Positions 18,879-27,038 of a DNA stretch of 53,757 bases are shown here, piece after piece. The notes under the pieces were generated by a model. It made no database searches, was not told the origin of the DNA, and saw nothing but the letters and a program-made list of their open reading frames with translations. Each line of letters starts with the position of its first letter. The first letter of the stretch is position 1. A program made the translations under genes and the position numbers. The stretch covers positions 1 through 53,757 of the forward strand of contig CAJMLL010000014.1 in assembly GCA_905214225.1 (NCBI GenBank). The letters are read 5' to 3'. Origin of the DNA: an uncultured bacterium. GTDB lineage: Bacteria; Bacillota; Clostridia; Peptostreptococcales; Anaerovoracaceae.

Positions 18879-19091
18879 CTAGACAAGAATACGGTTTGCC
18901 ATGCTGCGATCCAGAGCGACACGGCTGTCCTTCACCTGGATTATTACATTGCCTCCCATTCTGGAGATAATTGTAATATCACCATCGACGACACAGCCCA
19001 GCTCGGACAGATGCTGGCGCACCTTATCACTGCCGGTAATCTTCTTGATTTTTACCCTGTCTCCCGGATTCATCATTGTAATCGGTATCAT
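18879..19091 (-). CDS. feoA: FeoA domain protein (first of two)
   Basis: A 70-aa FeoA-type protein: MNPGDRVKIKKITGSDKVRQHLSELG, GDITIISRMGGNVII and KDSRVALDRSMANRILV fit the FeoA fold. The open frame extends to 19160, but the ATG at 19091 has GGAAAGGAAAATCG upstream and gives a family-like start. It is the promoter-proximal gene of the feo cluster and is only loosely similar in sequence to its neighbour, as expected for an old tandem pair rather than a recent duplication. Confidence 0.9.
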   Translation of the reverse strand: MIPITMMNPGDRVKIKKITGSDKVRQHLSELGCVVDGDITIISRMGGNVIIQVKDSRVALDRSMANRILV

Positions 19092-19203
19092 CGATTTTCC
19101 TTTCCAGACACCGCAGCTTAACGGTATCTCCTGTCTTGATTTTTCTGCATCGAAAAACACAGGTTAAATACCTCTGCTTTTCATTAGTGATGTTTAACAT
19201 ATA

Positions 19204-19234
19204 TTAGTTTAATAGAACTAACTGCACTTGTCAA
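19204..19234 (-). promoter_or_regulatory. feo promoter with a DtxR-like palindromic operator
   Basis: On the minus strand a TTGACA (19234-19229) is followed after 17 nt by TAAACT (19211-19206). The imperfect 18-bp palindrome TTAGTTTAATAGAACTAA (19204-19221) covers the -10 box and spacer. Its TTAG...CTAA ends resemble DtxR/IdeR sites, fitting iron repression; the nearby DtxR-family gene at 21894 is a candidate regulator (inference). Confidence 0.7.
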
Positions 19235-19446
19235 TCCTTTACATGAAAATATCTTCATATAACTACCATAAAAGAAGTCTTACAGACAAAAATAACCGCG
19301 CAAAGAAGGAAACCTGAACGCTGCCCTCCCCCGGCAAGACAGGCAGAGCCGTGAACGGAATCTCCGCAGCTATCTTACAGAGAAAGCCATCCCGTGCTGC
19401 CTCCCTGCGACAGCTGTTCACACTGCACAGCATACCCCCGCTCTTC

Positions 19447-19475
19447 TTGTACAACCTATCAGTATGTAGTAAAAT
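19447..19475 (+). promoter_or_regulatory. Candidate promoter of the membrane protein gene
   Basis: TTGTAC (19447-19452), 17 nt and TAAAAT (19470-19475) lie 42 nt before the ATG at 19517. The rest of the 19235-19446 spacer shows no gene I can support. Confidence 0.45.
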
Positions 19476-19516
19476 AAAAAATAAATAGTCTCAATGTCTA
19501 AAAAAGGTAAAGTACA

Positions 19517-20521
19517 ATGTTGAAAATTACGAAAGCAATCACGCGCATCAGCACGGAAAACAGCACTGGCAAAGGAAATAAACTGAACACGGTTTCTCTG
19601 ATCTTCGCCGCCGCAATCCTGCTCGCCATGGCAGCCGTCTCTGAAGGCATGCATGATAAAGAAGTCATCTTCCCGGAAATTGCCGCAATGGCCCTTGGCT
19701 ATTTAATTTCTCCGAGACAGCCCTGGCGTGTCACGTCTGTCCGGATGTTCATTCTGATCAGCTGCTGCGCCTGGTCCGGACTTCTGATTGTCCTCTATGT
19801 GCCGCTTCCGCTCTGGTATCAGATCATCCTTGCCTTCCTCGTCAGCCAGATCTTCTACCTTTTCGGCGGAACGACCATGGCACCGATCATCAGTGCAGCA
19901 GTCCTGCCGGTCATCCTGCAGACACACAGCATCGTCTACCCTATTTCTGCGTCTTCCCTGACCCTGGGCGTCATCATCCTGCATGAAATCCTAGTCAGAA
20001 CCGGGAAACGCATTCCTGCCGTCTTCACACCGGCTCCTGCTCCGGGCAGAAATGACCTGGTCAGTGCCGGAAAGCGCATCGTCACCGTCATGCTGTTTGC
20101 CTGGATCGCCATCAACGCAAAACTCCTGTTCATGGCGGCTCCTCCGATTTTGGTTGCCTTTACAGAATTCACCAATCCGAAAAGTCCGGCAAGGCGGCGT
20201 CCTCTTGCGGTTTCCCTTTTGATCACTGCCTGCGCCATGTACGGTGCTTTCTTCCGCTTCCTGATCATGGACACCCTGCATCTGCCGCTCACCCTCTGCG
20301 TGCTCTGCGTCATCATCTGCAGCTTCCTGACCATCAAGCAGAGCAGCCTGTGGATCCCGCCTGCCGCTGCCATGGGCCTGCTCGCCATGATCATCCCGGA
20401 GAGCCAGGTCCCATCCTTTACTCTGCAGGTATTCTGCGGCATCGCCATCCTCATGGGAATTGCCATCGCCTTCTTCCAGGACAAAAATAAACCATCCAAG
20501 AAGGAACAGCCTGTCAGATAA
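19517..20521 (+). CDS. Uncharacterised polytopic membrane protein
   Basis: 334 aa with about eight to ten hydrophobic segments. The first 25 residues are hydrophilic and the C-terminus is short and Lys-rich, likely cytosolic. Segments such as GGTTMAPIISAAVLP and VAFTEFTNPKSPARRRP recall HPP-like or FUSC-like membrane proteins, but I cannot assign a family. It is a single-gene unit with its own promoter and is followed by a terminator hairpin. AAAGGT precedes the ATG. The feo operon upstream is divergent, and nothing in the sequence shows a shared function. Confidence 0.75.
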   Translation: MLKITKAITRISTENSTGKGNKLNTVSLIFAAAILLAMAAVSEGMHDKEVIFPEIAAMALGYLISPRQPWRVTSVRMFILISCCAWSGLLIVLYVPLPLWYQIILAFLVSQIFYLFGGTTMAPIISAAVLPVILQTHSIVYPISASSLTLGVIILHEILVRTGKRIPAVFTPAPAPGRNDLVSAGKRIVTVMLFAWIAINAKLLFMAAPPILVAFTEFTNPKSPARRRPLAVSLLITACAMYGAFFRFLIMDTLHLPLTLCVLCVIICSFLTIKQSSLWIPPAAAMGLLAMIIPESQVPSFTLQVFCGIAILMGIAIAFFQDKNKPSKKEQPVR

Positions 20522-20582
20522 TACACTATTTTCCCTTACTGCGAGGTAATAGATAGAAGGAATAAAATTAAACAGAATACAG

Positions 20583-20623
20583 ACTGCCGCTCTGGATAAC
20601 AAACATTATCCCGGAACGGCAGT
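20583..20623. terminator. Terminator between convergent genes
   Basis: Stem ACTGCCG/CGGCAGT with further inner pairing (GGATAA/TTATCC) and TTTA after it on the plus strand. It sits between the membrane protein gene and the converging pentapeptide gene. Confidence 0.6.
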
Positions 20624-20715
20624 TTATTAATTACCAGGCTTACAGAAGAAAGGGTTGTTCTGAAGCTGACCGATCTCGTGTATACTGCATACTGCCAGTC
20701 AATACTCATTATTTC

Positions 20716-21420
20716 CTAATAGGCCAGCGCTTCTTCCGGTGTCAGCCAGAAATAAATTCCCGGCGTGGACTCCAGCCAGCGATTTTCATCGAACGTGTCG
20801 ACATGCACCCAGCACCCTTTTTTATAAATGAAATTCGGGTCTGCCAGCGCGCAGGTCTCTTCGAAGCTCTGGGTCCCGTCAAAGGTCTTGATGGACAGCA
20901 CTTTGGCCTTGCTGCAGCGCCCGGCCCTGGTAGTCGCCATGACACGCTTGGCATCGGCCGGAATGAGCAGCTGCACCAGCGTATTATTAAAGCATTTCTT
21001 ATACCCGACAAAAGGGCCCGTTTCCGGGCAGGCCATCCGGAAGAACTTCGTGTTCTCATCATCGACAATCCCCTCAACCTGAGATCCCTCGAGCTGGGCG
21101 GCATAGATGTCCGCAGCTTCAATGTGCATGCCCCGGAGATCATCCCATCTCAGATCCGTTCCGTGCATGGTGCAGCCGCGAAAGCTGGCGTCCTTCAGGC
21201 TGACTCTGCGGAAACAGGCGTTGGACAGGTCGCTTCCGTCGAAGCGGGTCCCCTCCAGCCTGCAGTCAGTAAAATCCGCCCACTTTAATTCCAGTCCGGA
21301 TAAATCCCGGCCGGACAAATCCATATTTAAAAAGACCATCTCATTCATGGGAAGCAGTTTTCCGTCTTCACGTTCTTTCAGGCGCTTTTCCAGTTCTTCC
21401 ATCGATATTTCCGTTTTCAT
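20716..21420 (-). CDS. Pentapeptide-repeat protein with a C-terminal DUF5758-like domain
   Basis: 234 aa. Residues about 30-115 form a run of pentapeptide repeats of the A(D/N)LXX type (MDLSGRDLSG, LSNACFRRVSLKDASF), predicted to fold as a right-handed beta helix. The C-terminal 110 residues (VGYKKCFNNTLVQLLIPADAKRV through WLTPEEALAY) resemble a domain often fused to such repeats whose role is unknown. No signal or membrane segment is visible, so it is probably cytosolic. The frame begins with TTG at 21423, but I take the ATG at 21420; AGGAAGG is 12 nt upstream of it. It is a single gene. Confidence 0.8.
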   Translation of the reverse strand: MKTEISMEELEKRLKEREDGKLLPMNEMVFLNMDLSGRDLSGLELKWADFTDCRLEGTRFDGSDLSNACFRRVSLKDASFRGCTMHGTDLRWDDLRGMHIEAADIYAAQLEGSQVEGIVDDENTKFFRMACPETGPFVGYKKCFNNTLVQLLIPADAKRVMATTRAGRCSKAKVLSIKTFDGTQSFEETCALADPNFIYKKGCWVHVDTFDENRWLESTPGIYFWLTPEEALAY

Positions 21421-21893
21421 CAATCATCACAACCTTCCTGCGGAAGAAATTCAGATTCATCTGCTCGATTTCATTGACTTTAACTATCTATACTATATTA
21501 TAGTCCGGCAGCAGCAGGAAAATCTACGGTTTAACGATGAGAACGATAACTCTCTTCATTAACAAAGAATATTATGCGGAATGTCGGAATCTCCCGCCTG
21601 TTTCCGGACGCAGCAGTCTCTGGTTTCATCTGGATCACTCACAGTAAATATGGGAAAGTATGGTACAAATCCGGAAAAAATGGTAATATATAGAGTATAC
21701 AATCTTAATTGATAGCAAGAGATGAATCAAAGATGCAATGAAACTGCACGAGATGGCAGACCTGTTGCGTATGCGGCAGAATACGCGGAGACAGCCTTGC
21801 CGGATCGTGTTTTGTCATGAATAATTTTCATCGGCAGATGAGGGAAAGGAGACCAGGGAACAGCTCAGCACACTGTTTTCCTGAAACAAGCAT
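21421..21893. other. Long leader/intergenic region before the DtxR-family gene
   Basis: No gene seen. It is AT-rich near 21640-21720, where promoters probably lie. A strong SD-like AAAGGAGA (about 21846-21852) lies over 40 nt before the ATG, followed by a hairpin (CAGG..ACAG / CTGT..CCTG, about 21854-21882) that ends 11 nt before the start codon. This may be a structured leader. Confidence 0.4.
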
Positions 21894-22271
21894 ATGGGAA
21901 AAGTACGTAAATCAGCAGAAGATTATCTGGAAGCTATTCTGATGCTGCATAATGAGCACGGATACGTCCGCTCTGTGGACATCGCGAATCAGCTCGGCGT
22001 CACCAAACCGAGCGTGTCTTACGCAACGCGCCGTCTGAAAGAGGAAGGACATATCCATATGGATAAGGAAGGCATGATCCACCTGACGGATTCCGGCATG
22101 GAGATTGCCAGCAACATCTATGAGCGCCACCGCGTTCTTACTTTCCTGTTCGAGAAGATCGGCGTCGACCCGAAAATTGCGAGAGACGATGCCTGCCGCG
22201 TAGAACACGACCTGAGTGAAGAGACGTTTGACGCGCTGAAAAAACATATGAAACAGTTTGAGGAAGCATAA
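21894..22271 (+). CDS. DtxR/MntR-family metal-dependent transcriptional regulator
   Basis: 125 aa: an N-terminal winged helix-turn-helix (SAEDYLEAILMLHNEHGYVRSVDIANQLGVTKPSVS... pattern, residues about 7-65) and the metal-binding/dimerisation helices (RHRVLTFLFEKIGV, DDACRVEHDLSEETFDAL). The C-terminal SH3-like domain of IdeR is absent, so it is an MntR-sized short form. It may read Fe or Mn and could control the nearby feo operon (inference). An in-frame TGA four codons upstream rules out an earlier start, and no SD lies at normal distance from the ATG. Confidence 0.88.
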   Translation: MGKVRKSAEDYLEAILMLHNEHGYVRSVDIANQLGVTKPSVSYATRRLKEEGHIHMDKEGMIHLTDSGMEIASNIYERHRVLTFLFEKIGVDPKIARDDACRVEHDLSEETFDALKKHMKQFEEA

Positions 22272-22286
22272 GGCTTCTTTCATGTA

Positions 22287-22321
22287 AAAACCCGTCCGGA
22301 CCTGATGCCCGGGCGGGTTTT
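22287..22321. terminator. Bidirectional terminator between the DtxR-family gene and pfkA
   Basis: Stem AAAACCCG...CGGGTTTT with additional inner GC pairs. The T-run on each strand serves both convergent genes. Confidence 0.85.
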
Positions 22322-22390
22322 CTCTATTTCATCCTTATGACTGGCTTTTCCTGCTGCCGGCATGGCCGAAGCGCCGTGTCCGGCTGGGCC

Positions 22391-23368
22391 TTAAAGAGCC
22401 AGATCTTCCATAATTCCTTCCATATAGGCAGGAACGGATCCCTTCATCTGCAGCGCTTCATGGATGTCATAATCGACGTAATCGTCTTTTTTCATTGCAA
22501 TCACGCGATTTTTCCCGCCATCTTCCAGAATATCCACGGCCATCGCTCCCATTATGGAAGCAACGACCCTGTCCCGGCAGGTCGGACTTCCACCCCGCTG
22601 AATATAGCTGAGGACAGTTTTCCGGATGCTGATGCCACTGTATTCAGAGACCTTCTCTGCGATCTGATCGACAGTGCCGGCACCCTCGGCATTTACAATG
22701 ATGTTGTTATTCTTTCCCCGGGCGCGGTGTTTTAAGATTTTTTCGGCGACCTTTTTCTCATTGTGGTCAAAGGTTTCCGGGATCAGGGCCTGCTCGGCGC
22801 CACAGGCCAGACCACACCAGAGGGCGATATATCCGGCATTTCTGCCCATTACCTCGATCATACTGCACCGTTCATGGGAACTGGCCGTATCCTGAATATT
22901 GTCGATCGCCCTCATCGCCGTATTAATCGCGGTATCAAAGCCGATGGTATAATCGGTGCAGCCGATATCTCCGTCGATCGTCCCCGGTATGCCGATTACA
23001 TTCAGTCCCAGCGCCGCCAGCTTTTCCGCCCCCGCAAAAGAGCCGTCTCCACCGATGATCACCAGAGCATCGATTTCATGTTTACGGCAGATATCGACCG
23101 CCTTCTGCTGGACTTCCGTCTCCGCAAACTCCGGATAGCGCTCTGTTTCCAGAATCGTGCCGCCGCGCTGGAGAATATTGGAAACATCATCCGCCTCCAT
23201 GTCGATGATTTCCTCATTGCAAAGACCAAGGTATCCTCTGCGGATTCCTTTTATCTTAAAGCCTTTTACCAAGCCGCGCCGGACGACGGCCCGGATAGCC
23301 GCATTCATACCCGGCGCGTCACCGCCGCTGGTCAGTACACCAATTGTTTTTACCTTTTCCTCTGCCAT
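22391..23368 (-). CDS. pfkA: ATP-dependent 6-phosphofructokinase
   Basis: Glycolytic enzyme phosphorylating fructose 6-phosphate. The 325 aa match PfkA: GVLTSGGDAPGMNAAIR at the N-terminus, GGDGSFAGAEKL (the Gly after GGD fits ATP rather than PPi use), PGTIDGDIGCTDYTIGFDTA, and EVMGRNAGYIA. One oddity: the usual TIDND catalytic loop reads TIDGD, with both aspartates kept and the middle Asn replaced by Gly. It stands alone between terminators, convergent with the DtxR-family gene, and GGGGAGGAG precedes the ATG. Confidence 0.95.
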   Translation of the reverse strand: MAEEKVKTIGVLTSGGDAPGMNAAIRAVVRRGLVKGFKIKGIRRGYLGLCNEEIIDMEADDVSNILQRGGTILETERYPEFAETEVQQKAVDICRKHEIDALVIIGGDGSFAGAEKLAALGLNVIGIPGTIDGDIGCTDYTIGFDTAINTAMRAIDNIQDTASSHERCSMIEVMGRNAGYIALWCGLACGAEQALIPETFDHNEKKVAEKILKHRARGKNNNIIVNAEGAGTVDQIAEKVSEYSGISIRKTVLSYIQRGGSPTCRDRVVASIMGAMAVDILEDGGKNRVIAMKKDDYVDYDIHEALQMKGSVPAYMEGIMEDLAL

Positions 23369-23427
23369 AATGCTCCTCCCCGGCTCATTCCTCTGAGCCG
23401 CACAACTCTCTCATCTCCAGATAGAGA

Positions 23428-23466
23428 AAAGGAGCCGGAACTCCTATCCGGATATTCGGCTCCTTT
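23428..23466 (-). terminator. Terminator of the transketolase operon
   Basis: 10-bp arms AAAGGAGCCG/CGGCTCCTTT with extra inner pairing. On the minus strand they are followed by TTTTCTCTAT. It lies between the transketolase C-terminal gene and pfkA. Confidence 0.85.
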
Positions 23467-23570
23467 CCTTGTGTTTGGTATGGGATTATCAGGAAATTTC
23501 TTTTTTCAGTTTCTTACTGGCGAAAAATGAACGTTTCGTTCATGTGAGATCCGCCCTTGATGTTAGTATT

Positions 23571-24506
23571 CTATTTCAGCAGTTCTTCTGCTTTTGCAAC
23601 GATATCTTCTACCGTGATGCCATTCATGGCCAGCAGTCTCTCATAAGGAGCAGACTGACCGAACTGATCCTGGATGCCGACCTTCCGGACGACTGCCTTT
23701 CCGGTCTCGGCGACGACGCTGGAAACCGCGCTTCCGAGTCCGTTGATGATGTTATGATCCTCAACAGTGACGATCTTTCCCGTCTCTTCAATGGCCTCCA
23801 TAACGGCGTCCTTATCCAGCGGCTTGACCGTATGGAAGTCAAATACCTTTACGGACACGCCCTTTTCTTCCAGCTTCTTCGCGGCATCAATGGCCAGTCT
23901 GACTGTATCGCCGTTGGCGATGATTGTGACATCTTTTCCGTCCTGGATCTTATGCGCTTTGCCGATCTTGAAATCTGTGTCTTCATCATAGATTACCGGA
24001 ATCGCATCTCTGGTAAATCTCAGGTAAACCGGTCCATCCATCTCTGCGGCAGCCTTTACCAGCTTCTTTGCTGAAACATAGTCAGCCGGCATGATGACCG
24101 TCATGTTCGGGAACGTAGTCAGGACACCAAAGTCCTCGATACACTGATGGCTGGCACCGTCATTGGCCGGTGTAACGCCGCCGTGAGAGCAGGCAATTTT
24201 TACATTCAGCTTCGGATAGCAGATCTCCTGACGGATCATTTCTGCCATTCTCAGGGATCCGAATACTGCGTATGTGACGACAAAAGGAATCTTTCCTGTC
24301 GTTGCAAGACCAGCAGCTACACCTGCGCAGTTCTGCTCTGCAATTCCGACGTTCAGGTACTGGTCCGGCAGCTGTTTTCTGAACTCTGCCGTTCTGCAGG
24401 ACTTTCCGATGTCCGCATCAACAACATAAATATCTTTATTCTGTTTTCCCAGTTCTACGATCTCTTCTCCGAAACCGTTGCGGGTTGCCTTCATTTCCGT
24501 GCTCAT
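23571..24506 (-). CDS. Transketolase, C-terminal subunit (split enzyme)
   Basis: 311 aa equal to the PYR and C-terminal domains of transketolase. Seen are NVGIAEQNCAGVAAGLA (the catalytic Glu that activates thiamine diphosphate), YAVFGSLRMAEMIRQEI, SHGGVTPANDGASHQ and a C-terminal TIKVFDFHTVKPLD-like region. It must pair with the N-terminal subunit encoded 62 nt upstream. Split transketolases occur in many Firmicutes, in the pentose phosphate pathway but also in special sugar pathways. The shared operator with a TRAP transporter suggests the latter here (inference). I give no gene symbol because the substrate is unknown. Confidence 0.9.
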   Translation of the reverse strand: MSTEMKATRNGFGEEIVELGKQNKDIYVVDADIGKSCRTAEFRKQLPDQYLNVGIAEQNCAGVAAGLATTGKIPFVVTYAVFGSLRMAEMIRQEICYPKLNVKIACSHGGVTPANDGASHQCIEDFGVLTTFPNMTVIMPADYVSAKKLVKAAAEMDGPVYLRFTRDAIPVIYDEDTDFKIGKAHKIQDGKDVTIIANGDTVRLAIDAAKKLEEKGVSVKVFDFHTVKPLDKDAVMEAIEETGKIVTVEDHNIINGLGSAVSSVVAETGKAVVRKVGIQDQFGQSAPYERLLAMNGITVEDIVAKAEELLK

Positions 24507-24568
24507 TCTGTTTCCTCCAATATGATTAATCCTCAGGTGAACGCTGAATTTATCTGGCCGATGCCCGG

Positions 24569-25411
24569 CTATGCAAGCTCTGCGAGCTGTTCATCAAGCT
24601 CCTTCATTGCCTGAGCATACTGCTCGTCATTCGGAGCAACTCCATGCCAGTCGCACTCATTCTCCATGAAGGATACACCATTTCCTTTAACTGTATGTCC
24701 ATAAATGCACTTCGGCTTACCATTCTTCGTCATGCGGATGCGGTCCAGAACATCTACAATCTGCTCCATGTCGTTTCCATCGATCTCATAAGTTTCAAAA
24801 CCGAACTGCTCAAAACGCTTACCCAGATCCATATTCGGCATAACTTCATCTGTAATGCCGTCCAGCTGCAGGTTGTTTGCGTCGACAAATACGATCAGAT
24901 TGTCCAGTTCATATTTATGAGCGGTATTCGCAGCCTCCCAGATCTCGCCTTCCTGGCATTCTCCATCGCCGACAACGACGAAGACTCTGTAATCTTTCTT
25001 GTCTTTCTTTCCCGCGATGGCCATTCCTACGCCGCAGGCCAGTCCCTGTCCGAGAGAACCGGTGGAAATATCAATGCCCGGGCATTTCTTCATATCCGGA
25101 TGACCCTGGAGAATGGATCCTTCTTTTCTGAGTGTATCCAGAACAGACTCATCAAAGTATCCAAGCGTCGCCAGAGAAGCATACTGAATCGGGCAGACAT
25201 GACCTTTTGATAAAATGAATCTGTCTCGGTCTGCCCATTTCGGATTTTTCGGATCCACGTTCATTTCGTAGAAATAGCAGGCTGTAGTAAAGTCCGCTGC
25301 GGAAAGAGACCCGCCCGGATGGCCTGACTGTGCCTTATAGATCATCGTGATGACCTTCTTCTTCAGTTCCAGGCACTGTTTTTTTAATTCTGTAATATTC
25401 GCCTTTTTCAT
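24569..25411 (-). CDS. Transketolase, N-terminal subunit (split enzyme)
   Basis: 280 aa corresponding to the thiamine-diphosphate/Mg binding half: SGHPGGSLSAAD near residues 28-39, ILSKGH, GSLGQGLACGVGMA, and VVGDGECQEGEIWEAAN with the downstream Asn (FVDANN) forming the classical GDG-N motif. It precedes the C-terminal subunit. AAAAGGAG lies before the ATG. The promoter, with a FadR-regulon operator, is about 210 nt upstream; the leader between holds a short open frame (to 25560) ending in ATGA overlap with this gene, which I do not call. Confidence 0.9.
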   Translation of the reverse strand: MKKANITELKKQCLELKKKVITMIYKAQSGHPGGSLSAADFTTACYFYEMNVDPKNPKWADRDRFILSKGHVCPIQYASLATLGYFDESVLDTLRKEGSILQGHPDMKKCPGIDISTGSLGQGLACGVGMAIAGKKDKKDYRVFVVVGDGECQEGEIWEAANTAHKYELDNLIVFVDANNLQLDGITDEVMPNMDLGKRFEQFGFETYEIDGNDMEQIVDVLDRIRMTKNGKPKCIYGHTVKGNGVSFMENECDWHGVAPNDEQYAQAMKELDEQLAELA

Positions 25412-25615
25412 TTCCCATTCTCCTTTTCATCTGGCATAAAAACGGCTTTCAATTTGTCAACTGTATGTTCATTCATGCTATAAATAATTCTGTTTTCCGG
25501 ATTCTTCCAGGGAAGGACTCGGGGTTTCCGCCGGCACTCATTACGGATGACAGATCTCATTGGATCTTCAAATCTCCGTTTTTCAGATCCTCTCTTGTAC
25601 CCTTCACCTTTCAGC

Positions 25616-25647
25616 AACATCCTAACGTCCTACGTAGTATCTGTCAA
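25616..25647 (-). promoter_or_regulatory. Transketolase promoter with GntR-type operator
   Basis: On the minus strand: TTGACA (25647-25642), 17 nt, TAGGAT (25624-25619). The spacer and -10 contain CTACGTAGGACGTTAGGATG, the same element as at the TRAP, regulator and PanE-like promoters. Its position predicts repression by blocking RNA polymerase. Confidence 0.85.
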
Positions 25648-25754
25648 GTATAGATTTGCATTTTTTGAAAATATTTCTGCAGCAGCAGAATGATACTGGC
25701 TCCCGTTTCTGCCGGAGCAGAAGCGGAGAGCCATGCGAAACATTTTTCTCCTGC

Positions 25755-27038
25755 CTAGAACAGGAAGAGTGAAATCTTAGGAATATAGGTGATCAGGAGC
25801 AGTACAATCAGGGCCGCGATCAGAAGCGGTATAACTGCCCGAATCATTTCGTTCAGCTTAACCTTTCCGACATTGCATGCAACGTAGAGGTTAACACCAA
25901 CCGGCGGCGTAAACAGGCCGATTGCCAGGTTTACGATCATGACAACGCCGAGATGGATCAGGTTGACGTTCAGCGCTGTAGCTACCGGGACGATCAGCGG
26001 TGTGAAAATATACAGCGCGGATGTGGAATCCAGGAAGCATCCTGCAATCAGCAGAATGATGTTTACGATCAGGAAGAAGATGATCGTGCTTCCATGTGTC
26101 GCACTGACCAGTGCATTGGAAATCGCAACATCCAGACGTGCTCTGGTCAGGACATAAGCGAACAGACTTGCTGCCGCTGTAATAAACATAACGGTTGCAG
26201 AGGTAGACAGAGTATCAACGATAATACTCCAGAATTCCTTCAGTCTTACCCTCTTATAGATGAACACGCCTACAAAGAGACCATATACAGCAGAGACTGC
26301 CGCTGCCTCGGTCGGTGTGAAAATTCCTCCGTAAATTCCGCCAAGGATGATGACTGGCATGATCAGACCCCAGATCGCATCCTTAAAGGCCGCCCAGCGT
26401 TCCTTTCCGGAAGCCTTCGGTTTCTTTACAAGGTTCGATTTCTTTCCAACAAGCAGAGCCACGATGATGAAGGCACCGCCCATGATAATTCCAGGGACCA
26501 TGCCCGCTTTAAACAGGTCTCCGATGGATGTATCGGCAATAGAACCATACACGACAAAGGTGATGGACGGCGGAATAATTACGCCGATCGCTCCTGCGGC
26601 GCCCATCAGGGCGGATGAGAACGGAGAACTGTAACCGGATGATTTCAGAGCCGGGATCAGGGTCAGTCCGAGAGCAGCTACCGTTGCCGGACCGGAACCG
26701 GAAATTGCGGCAAAGAAGCAGGCTACGACTACGCAGACGATGGCAACGCCGCCTCTGAGATGGCCAAGGCAGGCATCTGCCAGCCGGATCAGCTTTTCAG
26801 ATACACCGGCCTTATCCATAATGTTTCCCGCCAGGATGAAGTAAGGGATCGCCAGAAGAACGAATTTACTGGACGATGCGGATACAATCATCGGCACGGC
26901 GCTCATGACCGCCTCGATCGGACGGCCGCCTCCCATAACCAGCATCGTGAAGATACTCGATACACCGAGGCAGACTGCGATAGGAGCGCCAATTATAAGC
27001 AATATCGCGAAAGAAATAAACAGCGTACCAGCAATCAT
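25755..27038 (-). CDS. dctM: TRAP transporter large permease (DctM family)
   Basis: The main membrane channel subunit of a tripartite ATP-independent periplasmic-type transporter, using an ion gradient to import organic acids. The 427 aa are almost wholly hydrophobic (about 12 helices), with family segments such as GSGPATVAALG, MGAAGAIGVIIPPS and IFTPLIVPVA and the C-terminal FTPPVGVNLYV. Its ATG overlaps the dctQ stop (ATGA). It is last in the dctP-Q-M operon. A 343-nt region after it holds the transketolase promoter and no clear terminator, so some read-through into the transketolase genes is possible. Confidence 0.93.
   Translation of the reverse strand: MIAGTLFISFAILLIIGAPIAVCLGVSSIFTMLVMGGGRPIEAVMSAVPMIVSASSSKFVLLAIPYFILAGNIMDKAGVSEKLIRLADACLGHLRGGVAIVCVVVACFFAAISGSGPATVAALGLTLIPALKSSGYSSPFSSALMGAAGAIGVIIPPSITFVVYGSIADTSIGDLFKAGMVPGIIMGGAFIIVALLVGKKSNLVKKPKASGKERWAAFKDAIWGLIMPVIILGGIYGGIFTPTEAAAVSAVYGLFVGVFIYKRVRLKEFWSIIVDTLSTSATVMFITAAASLFAYVLTRARLDVAISNALVSATHGSTIIFFLIVNIILLIAGCFLDSTSALYIFTPLIVPVATALNVNLIHLGVVMIVNLAIGLFTPPVGVNLYVACNVGKVKLNEMIRAVIPLLIAALIVLLLITYIPKISLFLF

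Noticed and set aside
19263..19454. 63-codon minus frame upstream of the membrane protein
   Set aside because: No Shine-Dalgarno sequence, odd composition, and its 5' end overlaps the likely promoter of the plus-strand gene.
25408..25620. 70-codon minus frame ending with an ATGA overlap on the transketolase N-terminal gene
   Set aside because: Its first ATG lies on the promoter -10, so it would not be in the transcript; a later ATG (25560) has a poorly spaced GGAG, and the product is not recognised.
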